DNA from: UBA1550 sp049294435
Lineage (GTDB): Bacteria > Patescibacteriota > Minisyncoccia > Phycocordibacterales > UBA1550
Assembly (NCBI GenBank): GCA_049294435.1
Contig: JBAQCU010000020.1
Span: forward strand, 1-64,000
DNA length: 64,000 nucleotides
Reading direction: 5' to 3'
Part shown: positions 39,572 to 48,808 of the stretch, in pieces
How positions within the stretch are numbered: position 1 is the first letter of the stretch
Layout: each line of letters opens with the position of its first letter
Translations under genes and position numbers: made by a program
Notes under the pieces: generated by a model
The model's database searches: none
Told to the model about the DNA's origin: nothing
The model's input: only the letters and a program-made list of their open reading frames with translations

Positions 39572-40234
39572 TTACTGAATCTTTAACTGGTTTCTTTTCT
39601 CGCAAAATTTCACGAATGAATCCCACGAATACAGATGATGTCCTGCTAAAGGTTTATTTTTCTTATTTTTGATTACTGAGTCAAGGAGTGCCTGATCAAG
39701 CCCCTTGTTCATTTGTAAAAAAATCACTTGATGTTGATTCAACTGCGGGCTTTGGTATTTCGCCAACTTGCTGTTTAGGCAGCCGATTAGATTACGTCTG
39801 TCTAGAGGACAGAGCACCTCCACGCAAAATCCACCAAGTTTATCATTAACAAAGAAATCAACACGCGTCCTCTTGTCGTCAAAAAATGAATGTCTATGAT
39901 GCACAGAATCGCGCTTGAATCGTTTTTTGAGGTACTCTGCTACCTCCTGCTCGACGCGACGCGAGCGTACGCTGATTGTACGGGCTCGTTTGCTACTATG
40001 CGTACCCTCCCGAAAATCAGACTGCGTATCTAAGCCAAGAGTTTTTCGCAATTCTACAAGCCCTCCAAAATTTCGTTCTATTGAACGAGCTGACGGCAGA
40101 TATGGGTGCGCGTCAACTTCAGGCGCAGTTGGATAGCGACCATTCTTCGTATAAAAATTTTCAAGACCTGCCTTTAGTTCCAGAAGCTTCCACGGCTTTT
40201 GCCCACCTGGCTTTTGTATGCGTAGATTCTCCAT
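39572..40234 (-). CDS. hypothetical protein with HNH-associated-repeat-like and nuclease-like domains
   Basis: A 220-residue protein. The N-terminal third (LENFYTKNGRYPTAPEV ... LPSARSIERNFGGLVEL) resembles the small DNA-binding repeat found beside homing endonucleases. A basic linker (SKRARTISVRSRRVEQEV) leads to a domain with RTRVDFFVND and GFCVEVLCP, reminiscent of the D...E-x-x core of PD-(D/E)XK nucleases, though the expected Lys is missing. The ATG at 40234 follows TATACT by 6 nt. Possibly a nuclease or a degenerate one; not assigned. Confidence 0.65.
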   Translation of the reverse strand: MENLRIQKPGGQKPWKLLELKAGLENFYTKNGRYPTAPEVDAHPYLPSARSIERNFGGLVELRKTLGLDTQSDFREGTHSSKRARTISVRSRRVEQEVAEYLKKRFKRDSVHHRHSFFDDKRTRVDFFVNDKLGGFCVEVLCPLDRRNLIGCLNSKLAKYQSPQLNQHQVIFLQMNKGLDQALLDSVIKNKKNKPLAGHHLYSWDSFVKFCEKRNQLKIQ

Positions 40235-40277
40235 TCCCCAAGTATACCCTACCACACAGTGTCGCACAAGGGATATG

Positions 40278-40306
40278 TTGCTATTAATATGCTTAAATGC
40301 TAGTTT
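40278..40306 (+). promoter_or_regulatory. possible promoter TTGCTA-N17-TAGTTT
   Basis: Both boxes match consensus only partly, but the 17-nt spacing and a downstream AGGAG fit the second promoter class. Confidence 0.35.
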
Positions 40307-40365
40307 TTTAGTAGAGACGGATTTTCAGTTATTGCCCTTTAAACTTAAAATATAGGAGAATTAAA

Positions 40366-41157
40366 ATGTCTAGCGAAGAAGCCTCTAAAGAAATCTACAG
40401 TCTTGAGATTGTGGAAAATGGTTTTGCTTTCAAAATCAAGGAAACTTTGTATCAGCACTTTCTTTCCCTCATTAAAAACGAAGAGATACTTAAACGCCTT
40501 TTGGAAATACCGAGAACAACAGTTGGCAATCTTTGTGTTTTTAGAATAGCATTACCATTTGTTGATTTTTCAGGCAATGAAAACAAAGGGCTTGCCTGGG
40601 ATAATTTGGCAAAATGCTCCAAACAGTTGGGAATTTTGTTTATGCTCACCAACGACATTTTAACCGAAGAGGAGCAAACTCCTGAACTCTGCCTAAGCGA
40701 TGATTTACAGCTTATGAATATAACTGCTGTTTATCGCAGCGATACCAGATTTCACGCCTGCCCAATGAGCGTAGTCCTTAGCAAACGAGGGTACAATCTA
40801 CTCCGTGAAAATTACACCAAGGATACCATAATACCTTTATGCGAAGAAAAAGCTCTTGATTTTTATTTTGGAATGTCATCTGCCACCAAAGCTGAGTTTG
40901 ATCAGAGTAAAGAGGATTACTTGAGGGCAGGCGGAGTGGTTTTCGGCGTCAGGGCTATGATAAGGTATCAAGGTGTTCCCTCCTTTACTGTTCCTGGGGA
41001 TTGTGCTTGTTTGGGTGCAAACCCTGACGAGTTCAAATATTCAAGGCTTGTAAATTCTCATAATCTGGATACACCGCTACAGCAGATGGCGATGCTGGCT
41101 TCCGTAGTAACTTTATGGAACGAGGTATTGAAACCACTTCATACTGCAGGTAAATGA
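40366..41157 (+). CDS. hypothetical protein (263 aa)
   Basis: Unrecognised. A soluble alpha/beta protein, with no signal peptide or membrane segment, and several cysteines (FHACPMSVV; GDCACLGANPDEF). AGGAG lies 7 nt before the ATG and a strong terminator follows, so it is a single-gene unit. The downstream neighbour is convergent. Base composition and signals differ from the leaderless neighbours, which may point to transfer. Confidence 0.75.
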   Translation: MSSEEASKEIYSLEIVENGFAFKIKETLYQHFLSLIKNEEILKRLLEIPRTTVGNLCVFRIALPFVDFSGNENKGLAWDNLAKCSKQLGILFMLTNDILTEEEQTPELCLSDDLQLMNITAVYRSDTRFHACPMSVVLSKRGYNLLRENYTKDTIIPLCEEKALDFYFGMSSATKAEFDQSKEDYLRAGGVVFGVRAMIRYQGVPSFTVPGDCACLGANPDEFKYSRLVNSHNLDTPLQQMAMLASVVTLWNEVLKPLHTAGK

Positions 41158-41180
41158 ATATGGGTTAGTTCTCCAACTTT

Positions 41181-41208
41181 AACAGCGCAAGAAATTGCGC
41201 TGTTTTTT
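41181..41208 (+). terminator. intrinsic terminator with GAAA loop
   Basis: A 10-bp perfect stem (AACAGCGCAA / TTGCGCTGTT) capped by GAAA and followed by TTTT; it ends the 40366 gene. Confidence 0.9.
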
Positions 41209-41224
41209 TGTATTAGACTTTGAC

Positions 41225-41443
41225 CTACTTTCCAAAAACCGCGGAGATGCTAGTGAACAAGTATGTAATCATTGGCTTCATGTATGTAGCCCATGCTACT
41301 ACAAATATATTCCAAACTTTCTGAATGATGGGACTTTCAAAAACTGAACGTAAATCAATATTAAAATATCCAAGCGCTGCAATTGCAATAATCGCCAAGA
41401 GAACGATTTGCATAAACCCGCGATTCTTAGAAATCTTTTTCAT
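41225..41443 (-). CDS. small membrane protein (72 aa)
   Basis: Unrecognised. Two hydrophobic stretches (FMQIVLLAIIAIAALGYF and WNIFVVAWATYMKPMITYL) joined by a short polar loop. TATAAT lies 6 nt before the ATG (MKKISKNRG), so it has its own leaderless promoter although it lies just after the M23 gene. Confidence 0.7.
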   Translation of the reverse strand: MKKISKNRGFMQIVLLAIIAIAALGYFNIDLRSVFESPIIQKVWNIFVVAWATYMKPMITYLFTSISAVFGK

Positions 41444-41464
41444 ACGATAATTATACTAAATCTT

Positions 41465-42748
41465 TTACAGGTAATCCATTGGATTAAGATATGCATTTAG
41501 AGCTGCGACTGGTATAGAAGCATCCGCACAGTTTGTTATTTTTTTCACATCTCCTAGTCGAATGATTTCAACCGCCGCACTTACAAACACCGATAAATGT
41601 AGGTGCGGCCCTGTACTATATCCTGTGTTGCCACTATAACCAACTAGGTCACCTGTGGATACTGACTGTCCATTTGATACCTTAATAAGCGAGAGATGAG
41701 CATATAGCATAGAAAGACCGTTGAAGTGCTCCACAAGTACCCACTTTCCGTATGAATAGCACCCATTATATTGGTCAGTATTCCCCGTTCCAATTATTTT
41801 ACCTGGAAGCATCGCCTTAACAGGAGTCCCGACAGATACACCAAAATCTATGCCATTATGTCCACTTCCATTGTATGCCCCACTTCTTGCAAACGCAGTA
41901 TTTCCAAAATATTGTGTTATGCGAACATTGTCTACGGGGTAGGAAAAAACTTTTGTTCCTCGAGGTGGAATCGACTTAGGATCAAGAATAAATTTCAATG
42001 TGGACTCATACTCTTTAAGTTCTTTTTCAAGCGCATCTTTGAGCGTTAGTTTTTCTTTTAGGGTTTTTTGATATTTTGATTCTTGACTGCTCGTCTGAGT
42101 GAGTAGTTGAGTTTGTTGTTTCTTTGTATTTTCCGTCACCTTCTTTTGATCGTTGAGCGTGCTTTTCAAATCAAGAAGCTTACCTTTTTCATTTTGTTTT
42201 TTATTATTTTTTATCTCAAGGTCGCTTTTCAGTGATTTAACAATACCCAAATTATCACTGATCCCCTGGCTATATTGTTCAAGCATATCAATATCGTTCC
42301 AAAGGCCTGAAAAACTCTCGTTGGACAAAGCAACCTCCGCTAATGAATCGCTATCGCGTTCGTACATAGAAAGCAGTGCTTCCTTGAGCGCTGCAATGCG
42401 TACACTAATTTCATTCTCTTTGTATGTTATTTCTGAACTGAGCTGGCGAATGGTAAGATTGGTAGTATCTACTTTTGTTTGAGTAAGCCTTATATCGGTT
42501 TCAAGTTTTTTTCGTGTTATTTCTAGTAACGCAATAGCATTCTTGAGAGTATTTTTCTTTGTGGCAAGCGTTGCTAGGTCGCCTTGGTATTGCGATATTT
42601 CTAGCTCGAGCTTTTGTATCGCACTTGCTTGGCTTGTGATTTTTTGCTGAAGCTCCTCAATCGTTTGAGCATGAACCAATGAGTCAGCGGTTAGCATAAC
42701 CACTGTTAGAAATAATAAAATAGTTAATTGCTGAAAATGTAATCGCAT
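41465..42748 (-). CDS. M23 peptidase with coiled coil (EnvC/NlpD-like)
   Basis: A 427-residue exported protein. A signal peptide (QLTILLFLTVVMLTADSLVHA) is followed by a coiled coil of about 220 residues and a LytM/M23 domain: GSGHNGIDFGVSVGTPVKA supplies the first Zn His and Asp, and TGPHLHLSVF the HxH. Such proteins cut, or activate cutting of, peptidoglycan cross-links during division. It lies beside gltX, murG, ftsW and mraY on the same strand. Confidence 0.92.
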   Translation of the reverse strand: MRLHFQQLTILLFLTVVMLTADSLVHAQTIEELQQKITSQASAIQKLELEISQYQGDLATLATKKNTLKNAIALLEITRKKLETDIRLTQTKVDTTNLTIRQLSSEITYKENEISVRIAALKEALLSMYERDSDSLAEVALSNESFSGLWNDIDMLEQYSQGISDNLGIVKSLKSDLEIKNNKKQNEKGKLLDLKSTLNDQKKVTENTKKQQTQLLTQTSSQESKYQKTLKEKLTLKDALEKELKEYESTLKFILDPKSIPPRGTKVFSYPVDNVRITQYFGNTAFARSGAYNGSGHNGIDFGVSVGTPVKAMLPGKIIGTGNTDQYNGCYSYGKWVLVEHFNGLSMLYAHLSLIKVSNGQSVSTGDLVGYSGNTGYSTGPHLHLSVFVSAAVEIIRLGDVKKITNCADASIPVAALNAYLNPMDYL

Positions 42749-42784
42749 AATAAATAAAATATTAGAATCAGTTTAGAGTTAGAA

Positions 42785-44128
42785 CTATACTCGAAGAACT
42801 TCTATCGCGTAGAAAATACGACGTATTGTCGTTTCCTTACCTAATATGCTTGCAAGCGTAAACGGGTCAGGAGATTTATCCCGCCCAGAAAGCGCGTAAC
42901 GCATGGGCCACAATACACTCCCCCGCCCTGCATCGGTCGCGTAGTCCCAGATAGCAGTCTTGATTGTTTCTGGCATAAAAAATGTGTCATCAATGTCAGC
43001 AATGAGAGAAAGGACTTTTTTTAATTTATTAGTAGCTACACTAGCATCATTTTCATCCTTCCAAAGCAAAGCCTCTTTTGCAAAAGTTGGGTCATCAAAA
43101 AAATAATTATACTCCCCCGCTTCTGCCAATATTTTTACCTCTCCAAATACTGAAACATGGTCTACGATAACAGGAACCAACTTTTCAAAAATTTTTTTAT
43201 TGCCTTCTGCTTTTTCACGAAGCGATTTTGGAAATCTTGAAAGAATCTCCTCCTCCGCCTTTTCCGTGCGAAGAAGTTTCATATAATGTTTGTTGAGCCA
43301 TTTTAATTTATCGATATTAAAGACGGCGCTACCTTTTTGAACTCTCTCGGGTGTAAAAAGTTTAGTCATTTCACTGATGGAAATGATTTCTTGATCATTT
43401 CCCGGATTCCAGCCCATGAGCGCGACGAAATTTAGAATCGCCTCTGGAAGATACCCTTCTTCTCTGTACTCTGTAACAGCAAGCGCACCATGACGTTTAG
43501 AAAGTTTTGTTTTGTCTGGCGCGAGAATCATTGGCAAATGTGTATAGATAGGGCGTGACGCGCCAATTGCTTCCTGAATGAGGATTTGTCTTGGTGTGTT
43601 TGAAATGGCATCATCACCGCGGATTATGTGGGTAACCCCCATTTCAAAATCATCCACGACCACAGCAAAGTTATAGAGTGGCGTTTCAAAATCTTTTGCA
43701 ATAACAAAGTCACCGAGTTCTGTAGTGTTAAAAGAAATATCCCCACGCGCTTCATCGTGAAAAGTCACGACAATATTTGGATTTTTAAAACGAATGACCT
43801 CGGTGCGGTGACCATCATCAACTGCAATTTCTTTGGACACATACGCGGTACCATTGGCGACAAGTACCTCAAGATATTTTTTATAGATTGCGGAGCGGTC
43901 TGATTGCCGAAAGAACTCGTCATGTGTAAGCCCAAGCCATTTTAAGCCTTCGACGATATTTTCTTCAAATTCTCGCGTTGAGCGCTCTTTGTCAGTGTCC
44001 TCGATACGAAGAATAAACATGCCATTGTTTTGGCGAGCGTAAAGCCACGAGTAAAGAGCTGTCCGAGCGGAGCCGATATGGAGCACTCCTGTCGGGGAGG
44101 GTGCAAATCGTGTAATTACTTTTGTCAT
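42785..44128 (-). CDS. gltX: glutamyl-tRNA synthetase
   Basis: A 447-residue class I synthetase. RFAPSPTGVLHIGSARTALY holds the HIGH motif, LRIEDTDKERS the Glu-binding region and KLSKRHGALAV the KMSKS loop. A helical anticodon-binding C-terminal domain follows. Discriminating or non-discriminating behaviour is not decidable here. It lies 18 nt from murG in the same direction. Confidence 0.97.
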   Translation of the reverse strand: MTKVITRFAPSPTGVLHIGSARTALYSWLYARQNNGMFILRIEDTDKERSTREFEENIVEGLKWLGLTHDEFFRQSDRSAIYKKYLEVLVANGTAYVSKEIAVDDGHRTEVIRFKNPNIVVTFHDEARGDISFNTTELGDFVIAKDFETPLYNFAVVVDDFEMGVTHIIRGDDAISNTPRQILIQEAIGASRPIYTHLPMILAPDKTKLSKRHGALAVTEYREEGYLPEAILNFVALMGWNPGNDQEIISISEMTKLFTPERVQKGSAVFNIDKLKWLNKHYMKLLRTEKAEEEILSRFPKSLREKAEGNKKIFEKLVPVIVDHVSVFGEVKILAEAGEYNYFFDDPTFAKEALLWKDENDASVATNKLKKVLSLIADIDDTFFMPETIKTAIWDYATDAGRGSVLWPMRYALSGRDKSPDPFTLASILGKETTIRRIFYAIEVLRV

Positions 44129-44146
44129 TGGCTGTTTTGAATTGCA

Positions 44147-45274
44147 TTAACCTTGGTGACGCATTAAAATTGCTACAATCTGTTCGGCGATTTGCTCGGC
44201 AGCATCTGTGCGCGCAAACGCCCTCGCAGACTTTTTCATCAACGCGCGCTTGTTGTTGTCATTCATTAAATTCTCAATCTCTGACATCAAAATATTCGGT
44301 CCCATATTTGACTCTTCTATAACCACGGCACCACCTGCGCGCGCGTAAGCAAACGCATTCTTCCTCTGATGATCGCCAACGTGATTTGCAATGGGAATAA
44401 GAATAGATGGAATCTCCCACGCTGCAATTTCAAAAATTGCAGACCCTGCTCGCGACACGATAATAGTCGCCTCCTCCGCGGCTAGTTTCATTGTTTGATT
44501 ATCAAGATACCCATAAATATGGTAGCGTGACGCATTTGCATTACCGCTCAAAAGTCCGCTTACCGTAGTTTTTACGTCTTCCATGTTTGCCTCTCCTGTC
44601 TGGTGGATAACTTGATATTTTTCCACAAGACGAGGTGAGAGAGTTTCCATTTGACTATTGATAACGCGCGCGCCTTGAGAGCCGCCAAGAACAAGGAGTG
44701 TTGGAATACCTTGCTCAAGATCAAGCTCTTTTAGAGCATTCTTTCCCGAAGGGCGCAGAATTTCCTCGCGAATCGGGTTACCTGTGAGAGCCGTGCGACC
44801 CTCTGGAAAAAATTGCGCCGCTTCAGCGTATGAGATGGCGATTTTTTGCGCAAACTTACCAGCCCATGTATTTACGCGACCTGGCGCGCTGTCAGATTCA
44901 TGAATAATAACAGGAATGCGAAATAGTTTCGCAGCAACCAAAGTTGGGAAACTTGCAAAACCTCCTTTACTAAATACAACATCAGGATATAACACAAACA
45001 TTTGAAAAATTGACTTTAGTACCCCCCAACCAGTTTTAAAGAAATCAAAAAAATTTTGTAAGGAAAAGTATGTTCGTCTCTTCCCTGCTGTTACGGCCTT
45101 AAATTTGATTTTGTTGTCAAAAAGCATCCGCTCATTGTATGGCTCGGTAGACAAATAGAACATCAGAACATTCGCGATTTTTTCGCGTACAAGGAGTTGG
45201 TGCAGTTTTTGTGCTACAGCAATAATCGGATAAAAGTGACCGCCTGTTCCCCCACCGGTAAATACGATTTTCAT
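44147..45274 (-). CDS. murG: MurG, lipid II synthase
   Basis: A 375-residue GT28 enzyme transferring GlcNAc from UDP-GlcNAc to lipid I on the inner face of the membrane. IVFTGGGTGGHFYPIIAVA is the first Gly-rich loop, SKGGFASFPTLVAAKLF the second, and LVLGGSQGARVIN and SRAGSAIFEIAAWEIPSILI the UDP-sugar site. It belongs to the mraY-ftsW-murG run, although 288 nt of structured sequence separate it from ftsW. Confidence 0.96.
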   Translation of the reverse strand: MKIVFTGGGTGGHFYPIIAVAQKLHQLLVREKIANVLMFYLSTEPYNERMLFDNKIKFKAVTAGKRRTYFSLQNFFDFFKTGWGVLKSIFQMFVLYPDVVFSKGGFASFPTLVAAKLFRIPVIIHESDSAPGRVNTWAGKFAQKIAISYAEAAQFFPEGRTALTGNPIREEILRPSGKNALKELDLEQGIPTLLVLGGSQGARVINSQMETLSPRLVEKYQVIHQTGEANMEDVKTTVSGLLSGNANASRYHIYGYLDNQTMKLAAEEATIIVSRAGSAIFEIAAWEIPSILIPIANHVGDHQRKNAFAYARAGGAVVIEESNMGPNILMSEIENLMNDNNKRALMKKSARAFARTDAAEQIAEQIVAILMRHQG

Positions 45275-45321
45275 GTTAGTTTTTCATAGTGAGAGAAGCG
45301 AGCTTAGTAAAACTACACCTG

Positions 45322-45448
45322 GTTAAATGCGATTTTGCAAATCGCGATTTCAAATTCTCTGTTAAACAGCCTGAGAATTTTTTATTATAGTTATGTGATT
45401 TTTTCATAATAATGTTAATTGTGTTTTTAATTTGAAATCATTTAACTG
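45322..45448. repeat. multi-hairpin intergenic element between ftsW and murG
   Basis: Nested complementarities: GATTTCAAATT (45346-45356) with AATTTGAAATC (45429-45439), GTTAAATG with ATTTAAC outside it, GCGATTT/AAATCGC and ATTATAGTTATG/CATAATAAT inside. A further hairpin (AAATGCAAAC / GTTTGTATTT) lies in the CGCTC-rich stretch near 45497-45521. No gene fits the 288-nt gap. Confidence 0.6.
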
Positions 45449-45562
45449 GGTAAGGAAATTATATAACTTGATACAACATATTCTGCGTTCGCTCGGAAAT
45501 GCAAACTCCGTGTTTGTATTTCGCTCGCTCTCTCGCTCTCTTGAATATAGTCGCTTCACTCC

Positions 45563-46660
45563 TTAATTTCTCTTAGAAATATTTAGGAGAATTCCTACCT
45601 CAAGGAAAGCAAATAGTATCGCGGAACCGCCGTGGCTAACAAACACAAGTGGTACGCCAGTAAGCGGTATTAGCCCGAGCATAGCAGCGATATTCGCAAA
45701 TGACTGCGATACTATCAGTATAACAATTCCTACAGCCAAAAGCGACTCAAAAATATTTGGGGTACGTCTCGCAATTTGTATGCCACGAACACCGAACAAA
45801 AGAAACAAAATTATGATAATCAACCCGCCAATAAACCCAAATTCTTCTCCTACCACCGCAAAAATAGAGTCGCCTGTTGGTTCAGGGAGAGAACCGAATT
45901 TTTGTAGACTTTGCCCGAAACCACGGCCTGTAATTCCACCTGAACCGATTGCGAGGAGAGATTTTTGAATCTGATAACTCGACCCCTGCGGGTCGTGCGA
46001 AGGGTCAAGGTATGTGAGAATACGCTCGCCAACATATGGACGAGCAAGAGCTAGAGCGCCGACCGCAAGAACACTAATACCTATAATAAGCAAAAAATGA
46101 CGAATCTTCATTCCTGCAGCAAGAAGCATTGCAATCACAGCGGCAAAAAGAACGGCCAATGTGCCGGTGTCTGGCTCTGCAAGCAACACTATAGCAGGGA
46201 GAAGCAATATTCCGCCAGTGACAGTCAAGGCTGTTTTTAAAGTTTGGATGCGCTCCCTGAGAATTGGCAAAAGTGCGGCGAAATAGATAACAGTACCAAG
46301 TTTGAGAAGCTCGGACGGTTGAAATGTAATGAACCTCAAATCAATCCACCTATGCGCTCCACCGTGTTCCAATCCGACACCAGGCACAAAAACAAAAAGT
46401 GTAACGATTACGGAACCAATAAAAATATAAAGTGCATTTGTTTGTAGTAATTTTAAATTGACCTTAAACGCAAAAAAAACGGCAATAATAATTCCAAGAA
46501 GAAGCCCTAAAATAACTTGATCAAACAAAAGATCCTTCAAAGAAAATCCCTTTCGCGCAAAAAGCCCAAACGAGGCAGAAGTGAAAACAAAAAGCCCTAC
46601 TAGTGCAAGAAGAGCGGTAATTCCAAGAAATATTTTATCTATTGATTGGATTTTTTTCAT
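45563..46660 (-). CDS. ftsW: FtsW/RodA-family peptidoglycan glycosyltransferase
   Basis: A 365-residue SEDS protein with about 10 transmembrane helices. The large loop region reads GGAHRWIDLRFITFQPSELL, and AEPDTGTLAVLFAAVIAM and SLPEPTGDSIFAVVGEEFGF are SEDS signatures with the catalytic Asp. The position between mraY and murG favours FtsW (division) over RodA. Confidence 0.93.
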   Translation of the reverse strand: MKKIQSIDKIFLGITALLALVGLFVFTSASFGLFARKGFSLKDLLFDQVILGLLLGIIIAVFFAFKVNLKLLQTNALYIFIGSVIVTLFVFVPGVGLEHGGAHRWIDLRFITFQPSELLKLGTVIYFAALLPILRERIQTLKTALTVTGGILLLPAIVLLAEPDTGTLAVLFAAVIAMLLAAGMKIRHFLLIIGISVLAVGALALARPYVGERILTYLDPSHDPQGSSYQIQKSLLAIGSGGITGRGFGQSLQKFGSLPEPTGDSIFAVVGEEFGFIGGLIIIILFLLFGVRGIQIARRTPNIFESLLAVGIVILIVSQSFANIAAMLGLIPLTGVPLVFVSHGGSAILFAFLEVGILLNISKRN

Positions 46661-46672
46661 AACATATTTATT

Positions 46673-47728
46673 TCATCCGACGAGCGCGATTATCGTACCA
46701 AGAAGCGCGAGTACCACCGAAATAACCCAGTATCTCATCACCACCTTGTATGGTGGCCAACCGAGCGCCTGAAAATGGTTGTGTAAGGGTGCTACTAAAA
46801 ATACTTTTTTACCATTTCGATATTTTTTTGAAAGAATTTGAATAAGTGACGATGCGCTTGTGGCGATAAGTAGGAGTGCGATGATGGGGAGCACCAGTAC
46901 TGCCTTTGTAAGAAAAGCAACGACCGTGAGAGCAGTAGTGAGCGCCATTGTTCCTGTTTCTGAATTAAAAAAACGCGCGGGTGGAATATTAAACCACAGA
47001 AATGCTAGGAGCCCTCCGACCACTACACTGGAAAAAACAGCAAGATCTATTTGCCCCTGCGCAAATGCTATAACTGCGTAAGCGGTAAAAATTGATGCAA
47101 ATACTCCGCCCGAAAGCCCATCTATACCGTCTATTATTCCACCGGAATAAATACCGATCATAAAAACAATGAAGAGCGGAATAAACCATAATCCTAGATG
47201 CATATCGCCTACAAACGGCACATGAACAAAATCTATCCCAAGCTTTGCGTAAAACCACCATGCACCAGCGCTTGCAAGGAAAAATATAAATGCGAGTCGC
47301 GCACGCAGAGCGAGGCCTCCGCCAGCATATGTGCCTGTTTCGCGACACACTAGGTAATCATCAATAAGTCCGAATAGTCCTCCTGCAACGAGAGCAAAAA
47401 GAGGGAGCCATGTTTGCTCACGAGAAAGAAACGAGAGTTTTGAAAAAATACTGTCTGGGAAGACTGAAGCAAAAATAAAAAATAAAATAATCGTTATAGA
47501 AACAGATCCCCAAACTACAACCCCACCCATACGAGGCGTTTTTCTGTCTTCATCATTGTGAAGCTTACCTGAAATAGTTGCTTCTTTCCCGTCCATTGTT
47601 AAGCGTACGCTGGTTTTCTTCCACATCCTATGGCGATAGAGAAACGAGGTCAAAAAAGGAGTTATAGCTATACCAACAAAGAATGCTGTGGCGGTAGCAA
47701 GAAAAATTTTTACAACATCAATTGGCAT
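46673..47728 (-). CDS. mraY: phospho-N-acetylmuramoyl-pentapeptide transferase
   Basis: A 351-residue membrane enzyme making lipid I from UDP-MurNAc-pentapeptide and undecaprenyl phosphate. TPRMGGVVVWGSVSI, LFGLIDDYLVC (Asp-Asp), GIYSGGIIDGIDGLSGGVFA (Asp-rich) and APLHNHFQALGWPPYKVVMR are the family motifs. TACAAT lies 10 nt before the ATG. It is followed 12 nt later by ftsW. Confidence 0.96.
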   Translation of the reverse strand: MPIDVVKIFLATATAFFVGIAITPFLTSFLYRHRMWKKTSVRLTMDGKEATISGKLHNDEDRKTPRMGGVVVWGSVSITIILFFIFASVFPDSIFSKLSFLSREQTWLPLFALVAGGLFGLIDDYLVCRETGTYAGGGLALRARLAFIFFLASAGAWWFYAKLGIDFVHVPFVGDMHLGLWFIPLFIVFMIGIYSGGIIDGIDGLSGGVFASIFTAYAVIAFAQGQIDLAVFSSVVVGGLLAFLWFNIPPARFFNSETGTMALTTALTVVAFLTKAVLVLPIIALLLIATSASSLIQILSKKYRNGKKVFLVAPLHNHFQALGWPPYKVVMRYWVISVVLALLGTIIALVG

Positions 47729-47770
47729 AGTATTTATCTATTGTACAAAAATTATACAGAAGCACCAAAC

Positions 47771-48808
47771 TCATCTTTTTTGTGAAATTACAGAAACTCT
47801 AATTGCAGAAACAATCTTCCGCATATCGTCAAAACGCCCCTTATAGCTAGAGCCGAGTACTACGGCCACGACAGGGTCGCCAATTCCTCTGTCAAAAATA
47901 ATTGCAAGATTTCCCCCAGATAGATCTGTAAAACCAGTCTTTGATGCCACGAGTCCGGGGATACTCCCAACTATTTCATTCGTATTTGATAAAATATGCG
48001 CGATTTCATCCTGCGAATAAATACGTGCGTCCTTGCGAGCGGTTATTTCTATGGTTTCTGGATATCTTTTCCAAAGTTCAGCAAATAACTCCGCAACATT
48101 GCGAGCAGATCCGTACCCTCCTCCCTGCTCAAGTATGCTCACCTGCGCGAGCTGACTACTTTTTGGCAAAGGGACATCTAGGCCAGACTCATTAAAAAAT
48201 CGCATCTGTTCTAGCCCGAGTGCGACAGCCTTTTCATTCATCATCTGAACAAAGCTCGCGCGTGCCAGATTCAAGTCGCCAACTTTCTCTGACATATCAT
48301 TTGCACCTACAAAACCCGCCACCGCATGCGCCGCGTCGTTTGAGGAAACAAGCAACATTGCGTTCAATATATCGCCGAGTCGCCACCTTTCACCAGGGCG
48401 AAGCCCTGAGTCCCCCTCTGCAGAAAGGTCGTCTTTTGTAAGGGTGAGTACTGCGCTCTCGGAGAAATGCTCGCGAGCCACAAACGCAGTCATCAACTTG
48501 GTCAATGACGCAAGTGGAAGTTTTTCGTTTTCACTTTTTGCAAAAAGCACCACTCCTGTTTTTAATTCAATTACATAGACAGCACGCGCCACAAGCGAAA
48601 TATCTTCAAACGGATTCACAATTTTTGCTGTGCTAATTTCCTCAGTTGCACCACCAGTATTGTTTACACCTGTTTCTGTCTGCGTTGGAAGAGCAAATGA
48701 AAGTAGCCCCTGCATTGCAACTGCGAGGCCAGCTCCGCCAATGAGAACAATCGCAAGCGAATGGAGTCTCTTTGCGGTAATGTGTCCTTTATTCTTCCTC
48801 GTGTCCAT
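47771..48808 (-). CDS. D-alanyl-D-alanine carboxypeptidase, S11 family
   Basis: A 345-residue exported penicillin-binding protein. An N-terminal anchor or signal (LAIVLIGGAGLAVAMQGLLSF) is followed by the SxxK motif LASLTKLMTAF, SxN motif LLVSSNDAAHA and KTG motif ASKTGFTDLSGG. It trims the terminal D-Ala of peptidoglycan stems. The C-terminal PBP5-type beta domain is absent. It overlaps the end of scpB by 20 nt. Confidence 0.92.
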   Translation of the reverse strand: MDTRKNKGHITAKRLHSLAIVLIGGAGLAVAMQGLLSFALPTQTETGVNNTGGATEEISTAKIVNPFEDISLVARAVYVIELKTGVVLFAKSENEKLPLASLTKLMTAFVAREHFSESAVLTLTKDDLSAEGDSGLRPGERWRLGDILNAMLLVSSNDAAHAVAGFVGANDMSEKVGDLNLARASFVQMMNEKAVALGLEQMRFFNESGLDVPLPKSSQLAQVSILEQGGGYGSARNVAELFAELWKRYPETIEITARKDARIYSQDEIAHILSNTNEIVGSIPGLVASKTGFTDLSGGNLAIIFDRGIGDPVVAVVLGSSYKGRFDDMRKIVSAIRVSVISQKR

